From the NCBI GenBank assembly GCA_029237695.1, contig CM055279.1, forward strand, positions 2,076,975 to 2,140,974: 64,000 bases of DNA. The letters are read 5' to 3'. The number at the start of each line of letters is the position of its first letter. The first letter of the stretch is position 1. Both the position numbers and the translations under genes were made by a program. The notes beneath the pieces are model-generated. The model saw only the letters and a program-made list of their open reading frames with translations, was not told where the DNA came from and did no database searches. This DNA is from Conchocele bisecta. Lineage: Eukaryota > Mollusca > Bivalvia > Lucinida > Thyasiridae. Shown piece after piece: positions 31,613-40,736 of the stretch.

Positions 31613-32017
31613 ATGATGACATAAGACACACCAGCAAGAGTGACGGAGTTGAACCCGATTGCTCCAACCCAATCGAACCCGAGTGTTACTCCGCCACTGG
31701 ATGACATACCGCATATAAAAAATCCCAAAAGACAGGCAGCTGGGCGGGCGGCGGCTGCCACCCGAAAAGATAAACAAGATAAAATACTCGCCGAGCTTCG
31801 AGAGGCTAAACAGTCGTTGCAATCGGGGACGGAGACAGCAAAACATCTGAAGACAGAGTTGAGTACAACAACACCCCCAATTCACGAATTGGAAGCACAC
31901 TCAACACCCAATACCAACTGCCGTTGGAGTTGGGCGAATCCGATTGAACCCAAATTCGTGAATTGGAGTTGGGTTGTTGGTGGTGGTCTGGCAGTTGTTG
32001 GTGCCCTGTGCGTGTGA
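31613..32017 (+). pseudogene. NPKRQAAGRAAA small basic protein, copy C
   Basis: Same start MMT as copy B, but codon 4 is TAA where B has CAA. The remainder is open: core HIKNPKRQAAGRAAAATRKDKQDKILAELREAK, a palindrome-rich linker (31877-31892 read PIHELEA; 31914-31927; 31950-31966) and a C-terminal membrane segment WVVGGGLAVVGALCV. A basic N-terminus with a tail anchor suggests a minor virion or DNA-associated protein; this is inference. Confidence 0.6.
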
Positions 32018-32141
32018 AAATACCCCTATTATCGAAAAAACAACCAGCCAGTGTACAGAAGAAAAGTTACGAAACACCAATCGCGATTGATGCGCCCCAT
32101 TTAAACATTGATCGCGACCCTTTTTATATGCAATAATTATA

Positions 32142-32375
32142 ATGGCTGAACAAGATGGTAAAATGTTAGTGAATGCGCTTTATCACGCCGTGGTGATATC
32201 GGGTTTCAGTATCGGGTATGCTCGACTATCAAAGATTGCCCTAGGAGGATCCGCTCCCAAATTGGACTTTACTGTGAGAGACGTAGGGCTCGCGACCTTA
32301 GATGTAGCGGCCGCAGTTTGGACCCGAGATTATCTAGTTAAAGCTGGAATTCTACCAGTTAATATATGGAAATAA
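32142..32375 (+). CDS. Small two-helix hydrophobic protein
   Basis: Intact 77 residues: MAEQDGKMLVNALYHAVVISGFSIGYARLSK, then LGGSAPKLDFTVRDVGLATLDVAAAVWTRDYLVKAGILP. Two moderately hydrophobic helices suggest a small membrane or capsid-lining protein. Its stop is immediately followed by the start of the next gene (TAAATG), an operon-like spacing. No named family known to me beyond recurrence in this element type. Confidence 0.65.
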   Translation: MAEQDGKMLVNALYHAVVISGFSIGYARLSKIALGGSAPKLDFTVRDVGLATLDVAAAVWTRDYLVKAGILPVNIWK

Positions 32376-32769
32376 ATGGCTTCAATCGCAGTAATAGTAG
32401 GTGGTGCGCTTGTAAACGCATTGGCGTTCAGCGGTAGCAACTTTATATTCTCTAAAATGAAAAGCTGTAGAACAACTCAATAGCGCAAAGGAAGCGTGGT
32501 CGAAAAAACTAACCGCCCATCTGGACTGGGTCAATGAAGAGCTTCGCCGCGAAAATCACGCCGCGCAAACTTTTCAGAACGTTGAAGAAGCCAACCGCGA
32601 GTACGCGCTGGCATATCCGCACAAAAGTCTCGCGCCGCTGGATCACGAGCCCCAACTTTCAGATTTCTATGTACCGTCAGAGGCCCAAAAAGACCGCGAG
32701 ATCGCGTTCATCGTCGTGGGAATGGGTGTGGTGGGTCTCGTCGGCTACTATATCCAATTTAGATTTTAA
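32376..32769 (+). pseudogene. MASIAVIVGGALVNALAFSG protein, frameshifted
   Basis: N-terminal hydrophobic segment (AVIVGGALVNALAFSG), then a one-base shift near 32460 produces a stop at 32481. The original frame continues as a charged helix (EAWSKKLTAHLDWVNEELRR), LSDFYVPSEAQKDREIAF and a C-terminal membrane helix (IAFIVVGMGVVGLVGYY), ending at 32769. The protein would have had membrane segments at both ends and about 130 residues. Unknown function. Confidence 0.6.
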
Positions 32770-32819
32770 ATTAATTAATTAATTTTTTTTTTTTTTTATA
32801 AAAATATATATATAGAACG

Positions 32820-33218
32820 ATGTTAGTTGACGAACTTTATTACGCTATGATCGATGTAGGCTACACTGCCCAAAAACATCGTATAGCTGGTGCAAAGAGT
32901 ATGATTCGTCTGGCCCGAGATTCTCTCGAGACGTGGCGCGAGGATGAAAAAGCGGCCACCCTTTTCGCAAAGCGGATGTTAGAATCCTCCACCAATACTG
33001 GGGATTGGACTCCTTCATCCAATCTCGATTGGGAGTTGAGGGATGAATTAGATTCCTCCGAGTTCCAGCTCAGGAGCGGGAACTTAACCAATCGCGATTG
33101 TACTTCCAACAAAGGTTTATTATTAACGACGCAGTTACCGGACGAACTGGCGAGGGCATGTTGGAGATTGTCCGATATATTAGAATACTTCGCATACGAT
33201 GAACACGCGCAAACTTGA
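32820..33218 (+). CDS. Unknown protein preceding integrase
   Basis: 132 residues: MLVDELYYAMIDVGYTAQKHRIAGAKSMIRLARDS, helical charged middle (TWREDEKAATLFAKRML), a palindrome-built linker (33019-33032 and 33088-33100) and LPDELARACWRLSDILEYF. It follows an A/T-rich stretch with TATA-like sequence (32790-32817). Its end overlaps the integrase start by 20 bp in another frame. I do not recognise the family. Confidence 0.55.
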   Translation: MLVDELYYAMIDVGYTAQKHRIAGAKSMIRLARDSLETWREDEKAATLFAKRMLESSTNTGDWTPSSNLDWELRDELDSSEFQLRSGNLTNRDCTSNKGLLLTTQLPDELARACWRLSDILEYFAYDEHAQT

Positions 33219-34221
33219 TACCAAACTAACGCGCAAGCTGTCGAATACATACTATAGCCCACGTGGCTACTGGAAGGGACTCGCGGCCATCAAGAACCTC
33301 GCGGCGGCGACCAAGGTTTCAGAAAACGCTGTCAAGGAATGGTTCAAGAATCAGGCCATCTGGCAGATCTATTTACCCGCGCCTCACAATATTCCGCGCC
33401 CGAAATTCGACGTGCCGGTGCCGAACCAAGTTCACCAAGCGGATCTCCTGTTTCTCCCTCACGATCACGTCGGTCACAAAACGTACAAGTACGCACTGAC
33501 AATCGTTGACGTAGCGAGTCGTTATAAGGGGGCTGAGCCGTTGGCCACTAAAGAGTCTAAGGAGGTGGCCGAGGCTCTTTCCCGAATATATAAGAGGAGT
33601 TCTCTCAAATGGCCGAATCTTCTCCAGGTCGATCCCGGCCGCGAGTTCATAGGCGCGGTCTCTCATCTATTGTCTAAGCACAAAGTTTCTATCAGACGCG
33701 GCCGCATCAACATCCACCGGGACCAGGGGATCGTGGAGCGGTTCAATCGAACCCTGGCTGAGAGACTGTTCGGACACCAATACGCTAAAGAACTTGTAGA
33801 CCCTCATTCGCGATCGACCGAGTGGGTGGCCAGACTGCCCGCCGTGGTCTCCGCACTGAACGGAGAGGTGACCAGATTGATAGGTAAGAAGCCCGTAGAT
33901 GCCATCAAGTCTAAAAAGGAGACGAGCAAGCCCTCTGCCGTCTCGCGCGGACGACCCGTTGGTTTAGAGGAGCAGCAATCGCCGATTGCGCTTCTATCGG
34001 ATGTTGACGTCCGGTACCTCTATCAACCGGGAGAGCTCGAAGGTGGTAGCCGCCGCGCGACTGATCCCGTGTGGTCTCTGAATGTATATCATCTGGATCG
34101 CTCTATTACCAAACCCGATGAGCCCATGCTCTATTATTTGGCTGATGGTCCATCTCGCGGTTTTGTTCGAGAAGAACTTCTTATGGTACCTTCTGACACC
34201 CAGCTGCCCCCGATTGCTTAA
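33199..34221 (+). CDS. INT: Retrovirus-like integrase (Polinton INT)
   Basis: Intact, 340 residues. An N-terminal helix-turn-helix-like region (YWKGLAAIKNLAAATKVSENAVKEWF) precedes the RNase H-fold core with the acidic triad D82 (QADLLFLP), D145 (QVDPGREF) and E180 (DQGIVERFN), giving D-x62-D-x34-E spacing typical of retroviral and Polinton integrases. The C-terminal RYLYQPGELEGGS...VWSLNVYHLDR part fits an SH3-like DNA-binding domain. Residues 259-267 (QQSPIALLS) are encoded by palindrome 33975-33989 and sit exactly between core and C-terminal domain. The stop overlaps the convergent polymerase stop. Catalyses element integration. Confidence 0.9.
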   Translation: MNTRKLDTKLTRKLSNTYYSPRGYWKGLAAIKNLAAATKVSENAVKEWFKNQAIWQIYLPAPHNIPRPKFDVPVPNQVHQADLLFLPHDHVGHKTYKYALTIVDVASRYKGAEPLATKESKEVAEALSRIYKRSSLKWPNLLQVDPGREFIGAVSHLLSKHKVSIRRGRINIHRDQGIVERFNRTLAERLFGHQYAKELVDPHSRSTEWVARLPAVVSALNGEVTRLIGKKPVDAIKSKKETSKPSAVSRGRPVGLEEQQSPIALLSDVDVRYLYQPGELEGGSRRATDPVWSLNVYHLDRSITKPDEPMLYYLADGPSRGFVREELLMVPSDTQLPPIA

Positions 34222-35532
34222 ATCAAGAGAGGTTCTGTATGTATTCCGTCTGGTAAACACGCGTCTTTTATCGTAGTACGCGAGAGTCTAATGTTTGTTG
34301 ACAGTACGTTTTTCATAACGCCGCTCTTTCATTTTAAACTCTATTTTGTGCTACATCTATAATGTGTTTTCCATCTTCTGTAGTTTCACTTAGTACTCAT
34401 TTATATCTATCCCAATTTAAATTGTTAGTTCTCTTGGACATTCCTTTCGCAGAGTTTTTATTAATTTGTTCCAAATTATCTTTAGAATTAAATTTTTCTA
34501 CGAAATAACACTTACTAGATAACGCTATCGCCCTATCTCCGCTGAATTCCATTTTGAAAAGTCCGGGCTCTCTTTCGCTCCATTTATCCCAAGCCAACCA
34601 TTTCTTTTTTTCTTTTTCAAACTCGTCTAGTAAGTTAGGTCTAATCAATTCCTCTATCGTTTTTCCACTAACTCCTATATACATACTATCTGTATCCATC
34701 TGTATTAATTCAATGTCTTCTCTTTTTACGTATTTGTCTAGAAATTCGTAGTAAAATTCCAACATTCTCAATTTAGCTAGTTGATAAACCGCTATTCCAC
34801 AGTGGAAGGGGCTCTTTATTGCACACCGGGATTTTCGGGAAGATATTTCGTACGCATCTCCTATCTCTTCCAAACCATCAAAGAATGCAGATCTTAACGC
34901 TTTGTCAACACAGGTTTCGTCTTGTGTATATGTCGTATTTAAATGTCTCTCTTTTGCCTCTATCATTTTTCCACAACACGAATTGCTAATAATTTCATTA
35001 TATCCGCTACTGGTTTTTCTTATTTGGTTCTACATCGCCTGTTCGTCTTGCGGCTGTAACTTCTTTTGCGAACCATTCGAAGGGTTTACCACTAATATAA
35101 TCTATGACACGATGAACTCCCGTTATTTCTAGGCCGTGTTTTAAATACCATTTCAATAGTGGCGCGTACAGCAGTACTTTGGTGGCCGACATAGATCCCA
35201 CCAATTTTCTTCCATTTCCTATAGTTCTTCCAGTATCTTCCAAATATTTTATCATGTGTTCTGGAACCTCATCAACATCTACTTCTCTGTTTATAAAAAG
35301 TGGAGACATTTCAGAAAAACTTATCTTTTAAGTTGTGTGGAACTTCTATATCCACCTCCGCAAACCCAAACCAGTCTCCAGATAAAACTCTTTTACAAAA
35401 CTTTTTAATAAATTTAGGATTATGTGGGGTATCTATATGGTGTATAGTTTCTCTCCCACACGGCATATCTTTATTTAACGTAGATAAATATAACGCGTTT
35501 GCATCATACCCCAAAATAGCCTTGCAAGGTTT
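34218..35532 (-). pseudogene. POLB: DNA polymerase B, C-terminal part, copy C
   Basis: Minus strand. Palm motif A DANALYLSTLNKDMPC (about 35500), KYLEDTGRT-GNGRKLVG, motif B region KLL..S.CCGK with frameshift (about 34985-35025), motif C DTDS (about 34690), KKWLAWDKWSEREPGLFK and a broken C-terminus ending HTEPLLI. Stops at 34397 and near 34320 also interrupt it. The sequence lacks the palindromic NLPIPELDG units of segment P. Cut by the assembly gap at 35533, so the exonuclease half is not visible. Confidence 0.8.
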
Positions 35533-36032
35533 NNNNNNNNNNNNNNNNNNNNNNNNNNNNNNNNNNNNNNNNNNNNNNNNNNNNNNNNNNNNNNNNNNNN
35601 NNNNNNNNNNNNNNNNNNNNNNNNNNNNNNNNNNNNNNNNNNNNNNNNNNNNNNNNNNNNNNNNNNNNNNNNNNNNNNNNNNNNNNNNNNNNNNNNNNNN
35701 NNNNNNNNNNNNNNNNNNNNNNNNNNNNNNNNNNNNNNNNNNNNNNNNNNNNNNNNNNNNNNNNNNNNNNNNNNNNNNNNNNNNNNNNNNNNNNNNNNNN
35801 NNNNNNNNNNNNNNNNNNNNNNNNNNNNNNNNNNNNNNNNNNNNNNNNNNNNNNNNNNNNNNNNNNNNNNNNNNNNNNNNNNNNNNNNNNNNNNNNNNNN
35901 NNNNNNNNNNNNNNNNNNNNNNNNNNNNNNNNNNNNNNNNNNNNNNNNNNNNNNNNNNNNNNNNNNNNNNNNNNNNNNNNNNNNNNNNNNNNNNNNNNNN
36001 NNNNNNNNNNNNNNNNNNNNNNNNNNNNNNNN
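35533..36032. other. Assembly gap (500 N)
   Basis: Exactly 500 N. The round number suggests a placeholder of unknown real size. Polymerase (-) enters from the left and structural gene (-) leaves on the right, which are not neighbours in the canonical order. Confidence 0.95.
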
Positions 36033-36450
36033 GTTACACAGTCTTTCATTCGCCATACGGTCGTATGCGTTGGAAATGGGATCCCAGGCGTCGTCTTGAG
36101 GTAGTGAAATACCTAGTTCTTTGAGAATCCTCCTAATAGTATAATACGCGTGAAAGTTGTAGACACTTCGGAGCATGACATTCTTGGATGTCAGATGGTC
36201 TTTATGTGAAACTCCACACCCGGCTGTTGCGCACCATACAGCGAAATTTATTTGGTTCTGCCAAAACTTCATCGGTGTTGCTTTCCACCAGTTTACCGCC
36301 TCCATCGTAGTAATCTTGGGCAGCCTATATTGTTCAAAGATGTTAGTGAAATTGGTGGCAAAGCCACTGTCCGGTCTAACCGTTACGGTTGGGTGTACAA
36401 GGCGGTTAACAACGTCTTTTTGCGTGTATTTACCTCCGACCGCGTTTAAG
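36033..36450 (-). pseudogene. Structural protein N-terminal fragment, segment D
   Basis: Minus strand, KYTQKDVVNRLVHPTVTVRPDS, IFEQYRLPKITTMEAV, KFWQNQINFAVWCATAGCGVS, YTIRRILKELGISLPQDD, running into the gap. The open frame is longer than in B or C at this point. The first about 15 codons are missing: at about 36450 the gene is joined to the middle of the penton-like gene. Confidence 0.65.
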
Positions 36451-36456
36451 GATCTC

Positions 36457-36825
36457 ACCGGGGTTGGGCTCACTGTTAGGATTTAAAATAACATACCCTT
36501 ACAACGATGACGGAGTGTTTGATCCTGGCGAGCACGTCGGCACGACCCCAGTAAACTTCGCCGTCACGAAAACTCTCGGGTGCACCTGGATCGGGTGAAC
36601 ACATCGTACAACACGGTAGACGGCACTCCCAGCACATTACTGAAAACCGTGCCCGCCAGCGACTGTTTCTTAGGTGAGACCCTGACTTTAGACTTCCCAC
36701 ACCCCGAGATGAAAGTTTTGGAATCGGGACACATCCACGAGTTGAAGATTTCTATTCTTGATGATAAAGGGCGAGAGTTGAAGAACGATTACCCGATTTC
36801 GGTCGTCCTAGAAATTTCAAATTAA
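36457..36825 (+). pseudogene. Penton-like protein C-terminal half, segment D
   Basis: Begins at SPGLG and continues GVFDPGEHVGTTPVNFAVTKTL; a one-base loss near 36580 shifts the frame; then LDRVNTSYNTVDGTPSTLLKTVPASDCF to VVLEISN (stop 36823-36825). The N-terminal about 125 residues and the shared start region with the structural gene are deleted. Confidence 0.65.
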
Positions 36826-36893
36826 TTAAATTCAAGAAAATTATTTAGAATTAAACCATGTTCGTAATATATATATTATCAACATTATTGAAA

Positions 36894-38859
36894 ATGAGTA
36901 TATACGGACCAGGTAGTTCTTCCGATTGGGTGCCAAATTCAAAGAATTTGGAACCGACAGAAGGGGGATTCATCCCGACAGAGGGCGACTTTTTAACTAC
37001 CCAAAAAACAAAGGCCTTGATCAATAGAACTATATCGGTGGCCACGGACGAGATTCACAAGAGTCTACTATCACAACTTAGAGAATATGCCCTGGCTGTG
37101 AATACACAAAGTCGTGAAGAAACGCATACGGAACTAAACGAACTAGGTGAAAAAATAACCAAATTTCGAAAAGAGGCCCGGTTGGGGATTGATAAAGTCA
37201 GAGAAGACCACCAGGCGGACCTTACGGAGGCTTATGATGCGTTGCTCTTAAAGGACACTCTCATCAGTGAAGCGACACTTACCGAACTAGACGGGAAAAT
37301 AACAAAATTTCGAAAAGAGACCAGGTCGGATATTGATAAAGTCCGAGAAGACCGCCAGGCGGCCCTTACGGAGGGTTATGATACGTTGCGCTTAGAGGAC
37401 TCTCTCATCAGAGAAGCGGCACTTACCGAACTAGACAAAAAAATAACCAAATTTCGAAAAGAGACCAGGTCGGGTATTGAGAAAGCCGAGAAGACCACCA
37501 GCGGACCTTACGGAGCTTATGGGTGCGTTGCGCTTAGAGGACTCTTCTCATCAGAGAAGCGACGTTGCCGAACTAGACGGAAAATAACCAAATGTCGAAA
37601 AGAGACCCGACCCGGTCGGTATTGATAAAGTCCGAGAAGAACCACCAGGCGAACCTTGCGGAGGCCATTGCGGAGGCTTATGATGCGTTGCGCTTAGAGA
37701 CTCTCTCAGCAAAGAAGCGACACTTACTGAACTAGACGGAAAAATAGCCGAATTTCTGAAAGAGACCAGGTCGGGGGTTGAGGGGGTCCGAGAAGACCAC
37801 AAGGGGGCTATTGCGGAGGCTTATGGGGCGTTGCGCTCAGAGGACTCTCTCAATAGAGAAGCGGCACTTACTGAACTAGACGAAAAAATAACCAAATTTC
37901 GAAAAGAGGCCCGGTTGGGGGTTGAGGGGGTCCGAACGGGTATTGAGAAAGCCCGAGAAGACCACCAGGCGGACCTTACGGAGGCTTATAGGGTGTTGCG
38001 CTCAGAGGACTCTCTCAGAGAAGCGGCGGTTGCTGAACTAGACGGAAATATAACCGAATTTCAAAAAGAGGCCCGGTCGGGTGTTGAGAAAGCCCGAGAA
38101 GACCATCAGGCAGCCCTTGCGAAGGCTTATGATGCGTTGCGCTCAGAGGACTCTCTCATCAGAGAAGCGGCGGTTGCTGAACTAGACGGGAAAATAACCG
38201 ATTTTCAAAAAGAGGCCCGGTTGGGTGTTGAAATAGCCCTAGAAGGTCACCAGGCGACCATTACGGAGGCTTATGATGCGTTGCGCTTAGAGGACTCTCT
38301 CAGTAGAGAAGCGACACTTACCGAACTAGACGGAAAGATAAGCGAAGTTTCCGATAAACTGAAACATGATCGTATAGCCGCGACCAAAGCTCTTGAGGAG
38401 GCCTCCTATAAGATTCGTACTGAGGCATATAACGCAAACAGTGCGCTTGCCGGAATAGTGCGAACAATGAAAACGCCAAAACGTGTCATAACAGTTTGGG
38501 CTGAGAAGCGGGGCCCATTGGTTGAGGGGCACTATGAATATTCGTTCGGTGCCAAAGCGAGTAATAAATGTGGGGGATACGCTATGACAGCTGCAGGTGA
38601 AGTTATCCAAATGGCGGTCTGCTCGGTTAATGGTATTGGTAAACCTGTGGGCGCGGTCGCGATAAATATTGTAGTAGATGGGGAAGAACGGGGGGTTGGA
38701 TTCACTAAAATCTCTGGAGATAGTTCGAAGGTTTTTTCGTTCTCCGGTTATGATCGAATTAGACTTTCCAAAGGTAGTGTTATTAACTTTGTTACGAAAA
38801 TCGGTGACACAGAGAGTTCTTCCACTATTGTCTCATTGTTAATTGAACTTATTTTGTAA
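36894..38859 (+). pseudogene. Fibre-like coiled-coil protein, segment D
   Basis: The longest fibre copy. MSIYGPGSSSDWVPNSKNL start at 36894. The stalk has about eight units with a 144-bp (48-residue) period: GAACTA marks at 37140, 37284, 37428 and, later, 38035, 38179, 38323. Each unit has heptad-type helix with EDSL and TELDGKI. Frameshifts lie at about 37480, 37530-37560 and 37690. The globular head (WAEKRGPLVEGHYEYSF to SLLIELIL) is intact in the open frame 37831-38859. Trimeric fibre with a receptor-type head is inferred from architecture only. Confidence 0.7.
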
Positions 38860-38879
38860 ATACTAATATATTGAAAATC

Positions 38880-39483
38880 ATGAACGAATCAATGCTTCCA
38901 ATTGTCAATACCACTCCATCAACACTGTGTACAATTAACGAAAGAAGTTCAGATTTTAGGTTGAATAATATCGTCGCTATGCAGGATATTTTAGTTAGAG
39001 AATATACAAATAGAAAAAGAAACGCTAAAAAATATATAGACGCGAGGTGAACATGGCTGAAGCATCTAGCATGGCTCTAGCGAGTGTTTCTGTGTTGTGT
39101 GGGGCGGGGACAGCTGCAACTATATCCACCATTATAACGGTTCCTGTAGCGGGGATTTTATGTGCGGTGTCGGCCGTTTCTGGTTGTTGTGTATGGTAAT
39201 TAGGGCGTCGGGTGGAAAACTCGAGAAAAAATGTAGAAAACATGATAGAATATCTGTTCTCGCTAGGTCGAAGAAAAATACCATCGACGTTATGGTGTCC
39301 AAAGCGTTGGCCGATAATAAAATATCAAATTTAGAGTTTGAATCCGTGGTGGAAGAAATGGGGAGATATGAAAAATTAAAAAATGATATTAGAATCAAAG
39401 CGCGCGGCACCATGCCCAAGATTGAGAGTACTGATTGGGATAAATTTAGGGTAAAACTTGGAGATAAAGTCGGAGGAAATTAA
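38880..39483 (+). pseudogene. Glycine-rich membrane-region protein, segment D
   Basis: MNESMLPIVNTTPSTLCTINERS start, NNIVAMQDILVRE helix, then an extra base near 39035 and further changes around 39160-39190 break the frame in the hydrophobic region. The family signature KHDRISVLARSKKNTIDVMV and the charged helix to LGDKVGGN are open (end 39483). Confidence 0.65.
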
Positions 39484-39662
39484 TATTTTTATTAAATAAT
39501 TAATTATATTGGTGCAGTAAACAATTTATTAATTAATTTTAGGAAAATTATTAACAATTTAAAAGGAAAAAAAAGAAAAGAAAAAAGGGTTAGCTCGGTG
39601 GGAGCTAAATCTTTTTATTTCTATCCCTATAAATGTGGTCGCTATGGTAAACAACTGCATGC

Positions 39663-39864
39663 CAACGGCGTTCCTATCCGACCGCTCGAGGTTGATAAAA
39701 TTGATAAATTCAGATTGCCAGTTTACATACCATCGATAAGGAAAAAATACACTCAAAGTGTGACAACGGCGTTCCTATCATACCGCTCGAGGTTGATGAA
39801 AAATAATTCCAGATAGCCCGTTTACATACCTTCGATAAGAAAAATACACTCGGCTATAAATTAA
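39663..39864. repeat. Subterminal direct repeats, 101-bp period
   Basis: Units start CAACGGCGTTCCTATC at 39663 and 39764; each includes ACCGCTCGAGGTTGATRAA, GTTTACATACC and AATACACTC. They correspond in place and core motif to 14311-14470 in copy B. Confidence 0.6.
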
Positions 39865-39871
39865 TTATTAT

Positions 39872-40243
39872 TTATTTTTTTCTGTTCAATAATAATTTTT
39901 CAATATCTTTATAAGCAATATCGTAGAAATGTACATTCGTAAACGAATCGTTGGGTTTTAACAATTTTATATAATACACCTTAGTTTCATATACGATACG
40001 CATTATCAGTCTTAATGTTTGTATTTGCCTCTTGTATAGTTGACATAATTGCCGGTATAATATTGTAAATGCAACGTTTTTATCGGAGCGTAATAAATTA
40101 CGTTGGTATTTCATGTATTCGATATCGCCTAGTGATCTCATTTTATATAATTTATATACAGGATCATAACCCCCGTAAGCTTCGTAAATTTCTTCAACAC
40201 AGTCATTAAAAACTTTCAATTCCAATTGAATTGTATTATCCAT
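39872..40243 (-). CDS. Unknown subterminal gene, first copy
   Basis: 123 codons from ATG 40241-40243 (the frame is open to 40288 but the paralogue also starts MDN). MDNTIQLELKVFNDCVEEIY, then YMKYQRNLLRSDKNVAFTILYRQLCQLYKRQIQTLRLI and YIKLLKPNDSFTNVHFYDIAYKDIE. Helical, lysine-rich, no recognised domain. A C-terminal fragment is also found at 22200-22355, showing this gene belongs to the element and not the host. Confidence 0.55.
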   Translation of the reverse strand: MDNTIQLELKVFNDCVEEIYEAYGGYDPVYKLYKMRSLGDIEYMKYQRNLLRSDKNVAFTILYRQLCQLYKRQIQTLRLIMRIVYETKVYYIKLLKPNDSFTNVHFYDIAYKDIEKLLLNRKK

Positions 40244-40289
40244 TTTCTCTAATAATATTGGTAGTTGTTTTTTCTGTTCAATTTCCAAT

Positions 40290-40620
40290 TAGAATTTTCA
40301 AATCCATTACAATATGATTGTAGAAACGCATATCCGTAAACGAATCGTTGATTTTAAAAGGTTTTATAAAATTAGTTTTTATGATGTTCCGTAGTTGTTT
40401 CTCCGATCCTCCTATTTAGTCGCTTCGTTTCACGAATTTGATCCTTGTACCGGCGACATAATTGCCGGTATAATATTGTAAATGCAACGCTTTTATCGGA
40501 GCGTAATAAATTACGATGATATTTCATGTATTCGATTTTGCATAGTGTTTTCAATTTATAGTAATATTTTTCACCAAAGACATTATAAAATTCCAATTCC
40601 CATTCTATTTTATTATCCAT
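40290..40620 (-). pseudogene. Unknown subterminal gene, tandem paralogue
   Basis: MDNKIEWELEFYNVFGEKYY and YMKYHRNLLRSDKSVAFTILYRQLC are open from 40620 to a stop at 40372; the C-terminal part (matching KPNDSFTN...IAYKD) lies in 40290-40371 out of frame. It is a tandem duplicate of 39872-40243 with the C-terminus damaged. Confidence 0.5.
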
Positions 40621-40736
40621 TTTGTTATATTTGTATTGTTTTTTTCTGTTCAATTTTCAATTTTATAAAATTAGTTTGATAATGTTTTTTACGGCGTTTA
40701 TATGTTGGAACACCGTGACTTATCAAAAACTACACA

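Noticed and set aside
35300..36124. Frames running through the N gap
   Set aside because: The open reading is an artefact of undetermined bases.
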